Assembly: GCF_017875465.1 (NCBI RefSeq)
Contig: NZ_JAGGMQ010000001.1
Span: 1,488,001-1,552,000 of the forward strand
Direction of reading: 5' to 3'
Length of the DNA: 64,000 nucleotides
DNA from: Winslowiella toletana
GTDB taxonomy: Bacteria; Pseudomonadota; Gammaproteobacteria; Enterobacterales; Enterobacteriaceae
Part shown: positions 46,486 through 55,584 of the stretch, in pieces
Position numbering within the stretch: position 1 is the stretch's first letter
How the letters are laid out: each line of letters opens with the position of its first letter
Translations under genes and position numbers: made by a program
The notes under the pieces: generated by a model
Database searches by the model: none
Seen by the model: the letters and a program-made list of their open reading frames with translations, nothing else
What the model was told of the DNA's origin: nothing

Positions 46486-47313
46486 TTATGCCACGCCATA
46501 ATGGCTCAGACTTTCCCGGCTCTGACGGCCAGTCTCCCAGAGATCCTGTTCCCAGCACCGCGGGCTGAGCCATTCCGGCGACCAGACGCCGCTATAACCG
46601 GTGGCTTTCACCGCTTCGACCCAACGCGGAATATCCACCTCGCCCTCGCCCGGCGCATAGTTACGCTGTACCCACTCGTCCCAGGCTTCACCCGCATCAG
46701 CGGCGCGGCCGTCGCAGAAATGGACGCCATAAATCAGCTGTTTATCCATCGCCGCCACTTCAGCTGGCTGGGTTTTGCCACCAGCATGCAGGTGCCAGAA
46801 ATCGATCACCAGCCCGACATTGTCTTTGCCGCTCTGCGCAATAATGTTCAGCGCCTGGCTCAGAGAGTTAAAGGCGGTAAAGGCGACCACTTCGATCTGG
46901 AATTTGATGCCCATCGGCTTGCCGATATCGGCAATGGCGGAGATATTTTCCAGCAGGATACGGTTTCGTTCTGACTCAGAGAGATGATCAAGTTCCGTCA
47001 GCGCCATAATCTGCACCACCGGGCATCCCAGCTCCACCGCCGCACGGCAGATTTTCTCTGCTTCCTGCAGCATCGCCGCCCGCTCTTCCGGCTGGTGGCG
47101 ACCGATGCGCTTCAGAGCGTTGATGCAGGTGATCTCGATCTGGTATTGCGCCATCAGCTGGCGATAAGCGGCGAAACTGCCACCATTTTCCAGATAACGA
47201 AACAGATGCTCAGGCAGCAGTTCCAGCCCGCTAAAATCAGCATCACGGGCAACACGTAACTGGGTGACAGCATTGCTGTACCACAGCGAAACGCCGTGCA
47301 ATGACAACTTCAT
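46486..47313 (-). CDS. sugar phosphate isomerase/epimerase family TIM-barrel protein
   Basis: A 275-residue xylose isomerase-like TIM barrel (AP_endonuc_2 family). Metal-binding acids and histidines are plausible in 'FQIEVVAF', 'LVIDFWHLHAGG', 'YGVHFCDGRA' and 'WSPEWLSP'. Relatives isomerise or epimerise keto sugars or inositol derivatives. The gene lies 17 bases downstream of the LacI gene and is presumably co-transcribed with it. A sugar or sugar-acid function would fit the nearby dehydrogenase, but the substrate is unknown. Confidence 0.82.
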   Translation of the reverse strand: MKLSLHGVSLWYSNAVTQLRVARDADFSGLELLPEHLFRYLENGGSFAAYRQLMAQYQIEITCINALKRIGRHQPEERAAMLQEAEKICRAAVELGCPVVQIMALTELDHLSESERNRILLENISAIADIGKPMGIKFQIEVVAFTAFNSLSQALNIIAQSGKDNVGLVIDFWHLHAGGKTQPAEVAAMDKQLIYGVHFCDGRAADAGEAWDEWVQRNYAPGEGEVDIPRWVEAVKATGYSGVWSPEWLSPRCWEQDLWETGRQSRESLSHYGVA

Positions 47314-47330
47314 CTCTATTCCTTGCCGGT

Positions 47331-48350
47331 TTACGTTTTCAGATGAGACCGTCTGACGCGCAGTTCCCCCTTACGCCACTCACCCTCTTCACTGGCTTCA
47401 CCATCAATCAGACGGTTAAGCGCTTCATGAATAAGCCTGCCCGTGCCCTGACTGTAACTGGTCAGTTGCCAGTCTGGCGCGCTGGCTTCGTCAATATCAT
47501 CAAAGCCCACGATGCCCATCGTGCTTTGCTGCCCGGCGGTGCGCAGCGCGCCCATTGCGCCCAGCGCCAGAATATCGTTCTCACAGAACATCGCGTCGAC
47601 ACGCTCTGCAACCGGCGTTATACGCAAATAATCCGCCATCGTCTGATACGCCCGCTGGCGATCATAATGCCCGGCGATCAGCTCGGTATTGAGCTGCCGG
47701 CCGGCCGCCTGCAGGGCATCGCGATACCCGTCCATGCGCAGCAGATGGCTGGAGGGGGTATCTGGCCCTTTCATATAACCAAAGCTTTGATAGCCCTGAT
47801 CCAGCAGCAGCCTGGCGATCTGTTGCCCGGCCTGATAGCCATCGACATTGACCATATCCAGATCCTGGCCATCGGTGTTACGTCCCACCTGCACCAGCGG
47901 AATATGGTGCATATCATGGGCAATGGTAATCAGCTCATCGGTCAGGATGGTGCCGAGAAACAGGATGCCATCCACCTGCAACTGATCGGCCATCGCCATT
48001 ATCGACTGATAATGTTTGCCTTCGGTGATATTCATCAGCAACGCCATATAGCCGCGCAGCTGCAGCTGCTTTGACACCTCATCAAGCAATAACATCGCAT
48101 GCGGGTTTTGCAGCTGATCGATAGCAACGCCGACAATATGAGTACGCTTCTGCGAAAGGCTGCGCGCCAGCAGATTAGGGCGATAGCCTAAGCGCTTCGC
48201 CGCCGCCAGCACCTGAACACGCGCGTTGTCGGATATCGATGCGCCTGCGGTAAACGCCCGCGACACCGTCCATTTCGATACGCCTGCCAGCTGCGCCACA
48301 TCAGTGGCAGTCGCTTTTTTATGCGGTACTGCTGCGGATTTCTTCGTCAT
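47331..48350 (-). CDS. LacI family transcriptional regulator
   Basis: A 339-residue repressor with the N-terminal LacI HTH 'ATDVAQLAGVSKWTVSRAF' (about residues 14-33), a hinge 'YRPNLLARSLSQKRT' and a periplasmic-binding-like domain. ATG 48350 has AGGGAA upstream; the frame is open further back without HTH homology. Two matching palindromes with central CG upstream at 48493 and 48517 suggest autoregulation together with the epimerase-like gene. The inducer is unknown, likely a sugar acid or related compound. Confidence 0.9.
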   Translation of the reverse strand: MTKKSAAVPHKKATATDVAQLAGVSKWTVSRAFTAGASISDNARVQVLAAAKRLGYRPNLLARSLSQKRTHIVGVAIDQLQNPHAMLLLDEVSKQLQLRGYMALLMNITEGKHYQSIMAMADQLQVDGILFLGTILTDELITIAHDMHHIPLVQVGRNTDGQDLDMVNVDGYQAGQQIARLLLDQGYQSFGYMKGPDTPSSHLLRMDGYRDALQAAGRQLNTELIAGHYDRQRAYQTMADYLRITPVAERVDAMFCENDILALGAMGALRTAGQQSTMGIVGFDDIDEASAPDWQLTSYSQGTGRLIHEALNRLIDGEASEEGEWRKGELRVRRSHLKT

Positions 48351-48492
48351 ATTCCCTGCATTTTGCTGTTCGGCTTTATCTTTAAGACATTGAACGCGAA
48401 ACACAGCGGAAAAACTACTTCCAGCATCAACCTTCATCATAAAAACGCAGGTCATTCTCCTTACCTGCCATCATGTTGCGATTATGTTGCCG

Positions 48493-48510
48493 TTTGCACC
48501 CGATTGCAAA
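48493..48510. promoter_or_regulatory. LacI-type operator 1
   Basis: TTTGCACCCGATTGCAAA is a palindrome with central CG (TTTGCA-N2-CG-N2-TGCAAA), the standard form of LacI-family operators. It is upstream of the LacI gene. Confidence 0.7.
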
Positions 48511-48516
48511 TACTTC

Positions 48517-48532
48517 TTGCAACCGGGTGCAA
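48517..48532. promoter_or_regulatory. LacI-type operator 2
   Basis: TTGCAACCGGGTGCAA shares TTGCA-N2-CG-N2-TGCAA with operator 1. The centres are 23 bp apart, about two helical turns, consistent with paired repressor binding. Confidence 0.65.
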
Positions 48533-48550
48533 AGTTTATCGTCAGAGTGT

Positions 48551-48573
48551 GGGCGGCATAGATCATACCGCCC
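48551..48573. repeat. palindrome after the DadA-like gene
   Basis: GGGCGG and CCGCCC flank a nearly symmetric AT core (CATAGATCATA). It is 7 bases from the stop of the minus-strand oxidoreductase and is a looser member of the GC palindrome family. Confidence 0.5.
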
Positions 48574-48579
48574 TTGTCC

Positions 48580-49908
48580 TTACAACCAGTGCTGAGCCTT
48601 AATCGCTTCGCCATCGCTAAAACGGCTAAAGCGGAAAGCATGGGCATCAACGGATGGCGTACTGCTGGTCACCAGATCCGCCATTAACTGACCCGCGCCC
48701 GGCGCGATGCCAAAACCATGACCGGAGAAGCCGGTAGCCAGATATAAGCCGGGACGCGCATCGATGGCCGAAATCACCGGAATCGCATCCGGCATAGTAT
48801 CGATCAAACCACCCCAGCTCTGCTCAATCGCCAGCGACGCCAGACCCGGCAGGGTATCCACCAGATTCTGCCGGATGGCGCGCACCACTCTGGCTTCCGG
48901 ATGGGGATCGAGTACGCGAATGCGTTCATACAGCGAGATTTTATCCGGCTCACCGGCACGCCAGCGCGTCAGTTCTTCCCAGAAACGACTCCCCAAACGC
49001 AGATTGATGCTCTGGCGCTCTTCACGGTAAGCGGGCATATACAACCGGCTGAACCGCACACTGTCCGGCGTCAGATCGGTAATACTGGTGGCGGAACTGG
49101 CAACGGTCAGCCCCTGGTCGCGCCGTTTGCGTAACGCCACTTTGCCGAAGCTGACACAGATCCCCGGATCGTAATCGGTCGGGCTGGTGCGATAAACCGC
49201 ACTCAGTACTTTTAACTGTGGCAGCGTCAGACCGCAGCCCTGCATCAGCAGGCGCGACCAGGCGCCACCGGCCACTACCACCGCACGGCAGCGGATAGCG
49301 CCGCGCTCCGTCACCACTTCACTGACCTGCCCCGCCGCCTGTTCGATGCTGCGCACCGCACAGTGCTGTTGCAGATTTAATCCCAGATCTTTCGCCGCCA
49401 TCACCATCGCCGGCGCCGCTTTTTGCGGTTCCGCACGCCCATCCAGCGCGGTAAACAGCGCGCCGTTAAACGCTCCCTGCAGATCGGGAAAACGCGCCTG
49501 CAGCTGATCGCCATCAAGTAACTCGCTATGAATATCGTGCTGCCGCGCCGCTTCACGCCACTGCTGATGGCGCTGCCACTGCTTCTCGCTGCGCGCAGCG
49601 TAGGCAATACCGGTGACGCTAAAGCCGGTTTCACGCCCCAGCCGCTGATTCATTCCTTCCCACAGCTGCATACTGAGATTAATCAGCGGCAATTCACGCA
49701 GATCGCGCCCGGTGCGGCGACACCAGCCCCAGTTGCGACTCGACTGCTCGGCGGCTACCAGCCCTTTTTCCAGCAGCACCGTCGGCACGCCGCGTGATAC
49801 CAGCGATAGCGCGGTTGCCACACCGATAATCCCGCCGCCAATCACCACCACCTCGGTTTCTTTGGGAAACTCCGCTGACGAGGTGACTAAATCCACATTT
49901 GGTCCCAT
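48580..49908 (-). CDS. FAD-dependent oxidoreductase, DadA type (paralogue 1)
   Basis: A 442-residue D-amino-acid-dehydrogenase-like flavoprotein. The FAD fold 'VVVIGGGIIGVATALSLVSRG' is at about 20-40, then 'EQSSRNWGWCRRTGRDLREL'. The C-terminal 'GLYLATGFSGHGFGIAPGAG' is the substrate/FAD closing motif. It is highly similar to the product of 55585-56916, including the final HAFRFSRFSDG, so the two are paralogues at opposite ends of one locus. The family oxidises amino acids, sarcosine-like amines or opines. The exact substrate is unknown. Confidence 0.88.
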   Translation of the reverse strand: MGPNVDLVTSSAEFPKETEVVVIGGGIIGVATALSLVSRGVPTVLLEKGLVAAEQSSRNWGWCRRTGRDLRELPLINLSMQLWEGMNQRLGRETGFSVTGIAYAARSEKQWQRHQQWREAARQHDIHSELLDGDQLQARFPDLQGAFNGALFTALDGRAEPQKAAPAMVMAAKDLGLNLQQHCAVRSIEQAAGQVSEVVTERGAIRCRAVVVAGGAWSRLLMQGCGLTLPQLKVLSAVYRTSPTDYDPGICVSFGKVALRKRRDQGLTVASSATSITDLTPDSVRFSRLYMPAYREERQSINLRLGSRFWEELTRWRAGEPDKISLYERIRVLDPHPEARVVRAIRQNLVDTLPGLASLAIEQSWGGLIDTMPDAIPVISAIDARPGLYLATGFSGHGFGIAPGAGQLMADLVTSSTPSVDAHAFRFSRFSDGEAIKAQHWL

Positions 49909-49916
49909 TATCTACC

Positions 49917-50621
49917 TCAGTAATTGTCTTCAACCGTCCAGTTAACCGGAATTTCGGCGATGCTGGCGCTATTGGGTAAGTGCAGTAAGGTGCGAACCAG
50001 CACGGCGATATCTTGCGGCTGGGTCATTTTTTCGGCGGGCACTTCGGTCAGCGCGGTGCCCATATCGGTGGCGACAAACCCCGGGCAGATGGCGCTGCTG
50101 CGAATCCCCTCCTCATCGCCCAGTCGTCGCAATGCATGAGCCAGCGCCAGTGCGGCAAACTTGCTCATGGCGTACAGGCTGGACTGCGCCGATTTCACCC
50201 GTTTTCCTGAGAGGGAAACCAGCATCACAATCCGTCCGCTGCCGCTCTGTTTCAGATATGGCCAAACTTTGCGACTCAGACGCATCGGCGCTTTCACGTT
50301 AACCGCAAACAGCTGATCAAACTCCTCGTCGCTGGCCTCCAGCACCGAGCGCGGGATCATCATGCCGGCGTTATGGATCACCGCATCAATACGGCCAAAG
50401 GCGTTCAGGGTTTCCGCAATCCAGCGCGCATCGCTGTCGGCATCCAGCGCATCGTAGTGGCAGTTAATCTGCTGGCCGGGGTGATCATTCGCCACGGCGT
50501 GCGGCGTGCGACAACCAAGACTGACCGCCCAGCCATGGGCTAGCAGATCGCTGGCAATAGCAGCGCCAATGCCGCGGCTGCCTCCGCTGATCATGGCAAC
50601 GCGTGTGATGCTTTGCGACAT
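49917..50621 (-). CDS. short-chain dehydrogenase/reductase
   Basis: A 234-residue SDR. The cofactor motif is 'MISGGSRGIGAAIASDLL' (GxxxGxG) at about 10-27, with 'HNAGMM' near 85 and the catalytic 'SLYAMSKFAALALA' (YxxxK) near 150. It probably uses NAD(P)H to reduce or oxidise a carbonyl intermediate released by the neighbouring flavoproteins. It lies between two FAD oxidoreductase genes on the same strand. Confidence 0.9.
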   Translation of the reverse strand: MSQSITRVAMISGGSRGIGAAIASDLLAHGWAVSLGCRTPHAVANDHPGQQINCHYDALDADSDARWIAETLNAFGRIDAVIHNAGMMIPRSVLEASDEEFDQLFAVNVKAPMRLSRKVWPYLKQSGSGRIVMLVSLSGKRVKSAQSSLYAMSKFAALALAHALRRLGDEEGIRSSAICPGFVATDMGTALTEVPAEKMTQPQDIAVLVRTLLHLPNSASIAEIPVNWTVEDNY

Positions 50622-50647
50622 AACGTCCTCTTTGCAGTTTTCAGTTA

Positions 50648-51970
50648 TCAGGCGTGCGGCGGCAACTGCGATCTCTGCGCTTTACTGCGCATCCAGTCAC
50701 GCACCCGGTAATAACGCAGAGTTAAATGTGGGCCAAACCCCATCCAGAACGGCGCGCGATGCAGTGGTTCAATTTTTAGCGCCAGTTGATTTTGCGGTAC
50801 ATCCAGCGCCCATTCACTGAGAATGCTGCCCAGCATGCTGCCGGTAGGCACGCCGCGGCCGGAAAGACCGGTTAACGCCACCACGCCGGGTGCCAGCTGA
50901 TAGAGTCGCGGGATGGTGCGCTGTTGCATATCCAGCTCGCCAAACCACAGATAATCCCAGCGGATCGGCTCACTGATTTGCGGATGCAGCCACTGCAGAC
51001 GATCGCTCATGATCTTATGGGTCAGCGCCAGATCGCGCCCGCGCTGGCCCATCGGGAACATGGAGGCGACAATCCGCCCTTCGGCGTTGTATTTATAGAC
51101 ATAGATATCACCGCGGCCGTCATGAATGGTGGTGTTCGCGGGCAGAACCTGACGCCGTGTGGCGTCAGCTAACGGCTGCGTGGCGGCGACAAACACCTTC
51201 ATGATTTTGAAACTCTCTGCCAGACCCGGCCAGCCATTAACCGTATAAGCGCCGGTGGCGAAAATTACTTTTTCCGCCAGCACGCTGCCGCGCTCAGTCG
51301 CCACTCGCCAGCGCTGTCCCTGTTTTGTCACCTGACTGACGGCGGAGCGGGTAAAAATGCGTCCGCCTTCCGCCATCACTGCCCGCGCCAGCCCACGCGC
51401 GTAACCCAGTGGATTAAGGTGTCCACCTTCGGGATGAAACCAGCCGCCATAAAAACGCGGACTGCCGCTAAGGGTTTCCACTTCCTGCGCCGACAACAAC
51501 CGGGTCTGCGCGCCAGCGGCGTTATAATCGCGCACTTTCTGTCTGATGGTTTTCACCGCGCCGGGCCACGCGGCAGCCTGGATATAACCGTTCTGCTGCC
51601 ATTCGCAGGCAATCTGATAGCGTTCAATCATCGCCGCTACCCGCTTATTGGCTTGCGTCTGGCGCGCAATCAGTCGTTCGGCCCAGGGCGCGCCAAGCAG
51701 CTTATGCAATTCCGGCAAACTGTAGTGGGTAAATGTCGGTGTACAGTGCCCGGCATTGCGCCCTGAACCACCAAATCCCGCTTCCTGCGCCTCCAGCAGC
51801 ACCACCGCGACGCCCTGACGCGCCAGCTCCAGCGCGGTAGTCAGGCCGGTATAACCGCCGCCGACCACACAGACATCCGCCTGCACTTCCCCCTCCAGCA
51901 TGCTGCCAGCAGCGGCATCTGGCGCAGTGGCAAACCATAACGACTGCTCAAACGGTGAAAATATCGCCAT
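50648..51970 (-). CDS. FAD-dependent oxidoreductase (PuuB-like amine oxidase)
   Basis: A 440-residue DAO-family flavoprotein with 'VCVVGGGYTGLTTALELARQG' at about 31-51, 'GFGGSGRNAGHCTPTF' next (the GxSGRNxG motif of gamma-glutamylputrescine oxidase and related oxidases), and 'VVALTGLSGRGVPTGSMLG' at the C-terminus. It differs clearly from the two DadA-like paralogues of the locus. Likely substrate: an amine or N-substituted amino acid. It is 24 bases from the permease gene upstream. Confidence 0.88.
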   Translation of the reverse strand: MAIFSPFEQSLWFATAPDAAAGSMLEGEVQADVCVVGGGYTGLTTALELARQGVAVVLLEAQEAGFGGSGRNAGHCTPTFTHYSLPELHKLLGAPWAERLIARQTQANKRVAAMIERYQIACEWQQNGYIQAAAWPGAVKTIRQKVRDYNAAGAQTRLLSAQEVETLSGSPRFYGGWFHPEGGHLNPLGYARGLARAVMAEGGRIFTRSAVSQVTKQGQRWRVATERGSVLAEKVIFATGAYTVNGWPGLAESFKIMKVFVAATQPLADATRRQVLPANTTIHDGRGDIYVYKYNAEGRIVASMFPMGQRGRDLALTHKIMSDRLQWLHPQISEPIRWDYLWFGELDMQQRTIPRLYQLAPGVVALTGLSGRGVPTGSMLGSILSEWALDVPQNQLALKIEPLHRAPFWMGFGPHLTLRYYRVRDWMRSKAQRSQLPPHA

Positions 51971-51994
51971 CTCTTCTCACTCCCGTGACCAGAA

Positions 51995-52879
51995 CTATTG
52001 CTGGCTGCGACTATCCAGTGCATCACGCAGGCCATCGCCGATACAGTTAAAACAGGTTACCGCGAGGGTAATCGCCAGTCCGGGCGCCAGCGCCAGCCAG
52101 GGTGCGCGCACCAGATATTGCTGCGCGCCATTCAGCATATTGCCCCAGCTGGGCAATGGCGGCTGAATGCCATAACCAAGAAAGCTGATATAGGCCTCCA
52201 GCAGGATGGCGCGGGCTACGGTCAGCGTCGCCGCGACAATAATCGGCCCGACCACGTTTGGCAGCAGCTCGCGGAACATAATCCAGCGTCCGGACAAGCC
52301 GAGCATTTTCGCCGCCAGAATAAATTCACGCTCGCGCAGTGAACGCACTTCGGTCTCGACAATACGCGCCACTTCCATCCAGCTGGTTATGGCAATAATC
52401 ACCGTAATCATCATTGGGCTGGGTTTCAGAAACGCCGCCAGCGCCAGCAGCAGAAACACGCTGGGAAACGACAGAAACGCATCGACAATACGCATTAAGA
52501 CACTGCCAGTCCGTCCGCCGTAATAACCGGCAATAATGCCGATGACCGCGCCAAAGGCGATGCTCAGCAGCATCGAGAAGAAGCCCACCAGCAGTGAAAT
52601 GCGCCCGGCCATCAGCAGACGCGCGAGGGTATCGCGCCCTAACGGATCGCTGCCAAGGATATGCCAGCCGGTCAGCGGCGGGGCAAAACGGTTGCGCAAA
52701 TCGATATGCAGATCGTCAAACGGCAGCAGCAGCGGGCCAAAGGCACAGGCCAGCGCCATCAGGATAATCAGAATCAGGCCGGCGCAGGCCATACGATGAC
52801 GCAGGAAACGGCGCAGCGTACGGTTCTGCCACCAGCGCGCCGCGCCAGCGGGCGAGGCCAAAACGCCAGATACAACCAT
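51995..52879 (-). CDS. Opp/Dpp-type ABC permease (DppC-like)
   Basis: A 294-residue inner-membrane permease of the peptide/nickel family. The N-terminal 'RRFLRHRMACAGLILII' helix, 'GWHILGSDPLGRDTLARLL' (the LGTDxxGRD motif) and the EAA loop 'REREFILAAKMLGLSGRWIMFRELLPNV' are diagnostic. It follows the DppB-like gene by 10 nt. Substrate is set by the binding protein and is not known. Confidence 0.93.
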   Translation of the reverse strand: MVVSGVLASPAGAARWWQNRTLRRFLRHRMACAGLILIILMALACAFGPLLLPFDDLHIDLRNRFAPPLTGWHILGSDPLGRDTLARLLMAGRISLLVGFFSMLLSIAFGAVIGIIAGYYGGRTGSVLMRIVDAFLSFPSVFLLLALAAFLKPSPMMITVIIAITSWMEVARIVETEVRSLREREFILAAKMLGLSGRWIMFRELLPNVVGPIIVAATLTVARAILLEAYISFLGYGIQPPLPSWGNMLNGAQQYLVRAPWLALAPGLAITLAVTCFNCIGDGLRDALDSRSQQ

Positions 52880-52889
52880 AGTCAGCTCC

Positions 52890-53840
52890 TTAAGCGGGAC
52901 GGATGCGCGGATCGACCAGCGCGGTAATGATGTCTGCCGCCAGATTGCCCAGCAGCACTAAAATTGCCGAGAACATCAACAGCCCCATCACCACCGGATA
53001 ATCACTGTAGCCAAGGCTGTCGAGGAACAGGCGTCCCATACCGGGCCAGGTGAAGACGGTTTCCGCCACCAGCGCGCCGCCCAGAATGGTCGGCAGCTGC
53101 ATACCGGCCAGCGCAATCATCGGCAGCATCGCGTTGCCGACCACATGGCGCAGCAGTACCCGGCGCGGCGCCAGACCTTTGGCGCGCGCGGTTTTCACAA
53201 AGTCCTGATTGATGGTCTCCAGCGTGGCGCTGCGCATATAACGGCTCCATACCGCCACATCGACAAAGGTCAGCACCATCACCGGCAGCACCAGATGATG
53301 CAGCACATCCAGCACCGAGCCGTCGCCCATGGTGTACATATTGCCCGCCGGGAACCACTGTAATTTCAGGGCAAAGAAATAGATCGCCACCAGTCCGAAC
53401 CAGAAAGTGGGAATCGACAGCGCAATCATCGACGCCATGGTCGCCACGTCATCAAACAGGCTATAGCGTTTGACCGCGCTTTTAACCCCTACCCAGGCGC
53501 CAATACCGATCGCCAGAATGGTGGAGGTCACCATCAGCAGCAGGGTAGCGGGCAGATGGGAGAAGATCACCGCCAGCACCGGCTGACCATCGCGATAGGA
53601 CCGTCCCCAGTCGCCGCGCAGCAAATGGATTAGCCAGTCAAAATACTGCACCGGCAGCGGCCGGTTCAGCCCCATCTGCTCCGCCAGGCGATCCAGCGCC
53701 TGCTGGCTCATCCCGGGCGTCAGGGCGTATTGCGACAGCGGGCCGCCGGGGGCCAGCGTCAGCGCCGCAAAGCCAATCAGCGACACCAGAAACAGCAGCA
53801 CCACACTCTGGCCTAAGCGTCGTAGCAGAAAGTTCAGCAT
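52890..53840 (-). CDS. Opp/Dpp-type ABC permease (DppB-like)
   Basis: A 316-residue permease with the DppB N-terminus 'LLRRLGQSVVLLFLVSLIGF', 'LAPGGPL', 'RGDWGRSYRDGQPV' and the EAA loop 'VKTARAKGLAPRRVLLRHVVGNA'. It pairs with the DppC-like protein. The binding protein gene lies 21 bases upstream in the same operon. Confidence 0.93.
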   Translation of the reverse strand: MLNFLLRRLGQSVVLLFLVSLIGFAALTLAPGGPLSQYALTPGMSQQALDRLAEQMGLNRPLPVQYFDWLIHLLRGDWGRSYRDGQPVLAVIFSHLPATLLLMVTSTILAIGIGAWVGVKSAVKRYSLFDDVATMASMIALSIPTFWFGLVAIYFFALKLQWFPAGNMYTMGDGSVLDVLHHLVLPVMVLTFVDVAVWSRYMRSATLETINQDFVKTARAKGLAPRRVLLRHVVGNAMLPMIALAGMQLPTILGGALVAETVFTWPGMGRLFLDSLGYSDYPVVMGLLMFSAILVLLGNLAADIITALVDPRIRPA

Positions 53841-53861
53841 ATCAGTCCTCTCCTGCGGCGG

Positions 53862-55526
53862 TTACGCCCAATACCAGGTTCCCACATTCCAGCTGTCGAT
53901 ACGCACGTTGACGTTCGGGATCACATTGCTGGCGCCCTGCTTATGGCCGCGTACATTGGCAAACGGGAACAGGGGCAGAAACGGCATATCCTGGCGCACG
54001 ATTTCCTGAATTTTCAGATACACCGCTTTGCGCTCCTCCGGGACAAACAGCTTGCTGCCCTGCGTCAGCAGATCGTCGACCTGCGCGCTCTGGTACTGGA
54101 AAGTATTCTGTCCTGCGCCGCCTTTCGCCGGGATCGAACTGGATCGCAGATAGTCGGAGGTATCAGGATCGGCGCCGGTGAGGAAACTCATGCCGACAAT
54201 CACGCTGTCAAATTTCGACATCATCCAGTATTCGCCCCACATCACCGCCGGTGGCAGGTTGGCGATTTTCATCTCCATACCAATCTCCTGGAAGGTCTGT
54301 TGCAGGAACTGCTGCGTCTGTTCGCGCAGGTGGTTACCTGCAGTGGTGGAGTTGGTAAACGCTAAGCGCACGCCATTTTTCTGGCGGATGCCATCGGCGC
54401 CCGGTTTCCAGCCCGCGCTGTCCAGCAACGCTTTGGCTTTGTCGAGGTTAAACTCATGTTTTGGCAGCGCCGGATTGTAGTAATAAGAGCCGAGCGGCAT
54501 ATAGGTTTCGGTGGGCTTTGGCAGGCCGTAATAGAGCGAGTCGATAATCGTCTGTTTATCGATGGCGTAGTAGATGGCCTGACGCACCGCCAGCTCCTGA
54601 AACTGCGGACGGCCAAGGTTAAAGGCAAAGTTTTCGATGGTGGCGCTTGAAGAGACATCCACCTGTTTGCCCGGCAGCTTTTTCGCCTCATCGTAGTGAT
54701 CGGCGGAAATCCACTGTAAGCCCACCACATCAATATCGCCGGAAGCGAACTGGGTATACATCACATTGAGGTCGGGAATATATTTATACACCACGCGGTC
54801 AAGGTACGGCCCCGGCTTAAAGTAGTCGGTGTTGGCCGCCAGTTCGATATGATCGCCCGGCACGCGCTGCACCCATTTGAATGGCCCGGTGCCGACCGGC
54901 GCATTGTTGAATGGCGTGCTGTTTTTATCTTTTACCGCGCCGAGAATATGCTGCGGCACAATAAAGGTCGACGCCAGAATCGCCGGATAAGGGGCGAAAG
55001 GTTTATCCATCCGCCAGCTGATTTCCGTCGGCGAAATCACTTTAATATCGCGCACCAGATCATGGCCGGTTTTACGCCAGCTGCGGAAATCAGGATCGAC
55101 CAGCAGTTCAAGGGTGAACTTCACATCCTCAGCAGTAAAAGGCTTGCCGTCATGCCACTTCACCTTGTCGCGCAGTTTAATATGGAACTGTAAGCCATCG
55201 GCGGAGATGCCGCCGTTCTCCACCGTCGGCACTTCCAGCGCCAGCGAGGGAATAAACGCCCCTTTATCATCAATGGCAAACAGCGGGTCAAACACACTGA
55301 AGTGGATCCCTTCATCCACTTCAATATGCGGCATATGCGGATTAAACACCGTTGGCTCCTGAGAAAAGCCAATCACCATCTGACCTTTGCGCTGCGGCGT
55401 CACCGCCGCCTGCGCCATACCGATACCAAACAGATTGGGCAGCGCCAGCGAAGCCGCGCCCGCCGCCATATACACCAGCGCCTGACGCCGGGAGAGATGC
55501 AGCCTGTCGTTGAACTTGTTGGTCAT
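53862..55526 (-). CDS. ABC transporter substrate-binding protein, family 5 (peptide/nickel)
   Basis: A 554-residue periplasmic binding protein of SBP family 5. The N-terminus has a twin-arginine-like signal, 'HLSRRQALVYMAAGAASLAL', ending near AQA. Family segments include 'FSQEPTVFNPHMPHIEVDE', 'KWHDGKPFTAEDVKFTLELL' and 'PVGTGPFKWV'. It probably captures a peptide, opine or other modified amino acid for the DppBC-like permeases. Export by Tat is less usual for this family in enterobacteria. Confidence 0.92.
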   Translation of the reverse strand: MTNKFNDRLHLSRRQALVYMAAGAASLALPNLFGIGMAQAAVTPQRKGQMVIGFSQEPTVFNPHMPHIEVDEGIHFSVFDPLFAIDDKGAFIPSLALEVPTVENGGISADGLQFHIKLRDKVKWHDGKPFTAEDVKFTLELLVDPDFRSWRKTGHDLVRDIKVISPTEISWRMDKPFAPYPAILASTFIVPQHILGAVKDKNSTPFNNAPVGTGPFKWVQRVPGDHIELAANTDYFKPGPYLDRVVYKYIPDLNVMYTQFASGDIDVVGLQWISADHYDEAKKLPGKQVDVSSSATIENFAFNLGRPQFQELAVRQAIYYAIDKQTIIDSLYYGLPKPTETYMPLGSYYYNPALPKHEFNLDKAKALLDSAGWKPGADGIRQKNGVRLAFTNSTTAGNHLREQTQQFLQQTFQEIGMEMKIANLPPAVMWGEYWMMSKFDSVIVGMSFLTGADPDTSDYLRSSSIPAKGGAGQNTFQYQSAQVDDLLTQGSKLFVPEERKAVYLKIQEIVRQDMPFLPLFPFANVRGHKQGASNVIPNVNVRIDSWNVGTWYWA

Positions 55527-55584
55527 CTGGATTCCTCTGGTTACGTTTAATCAAACGAATAACTGCCTTCAGCGCCGCGCGCCG

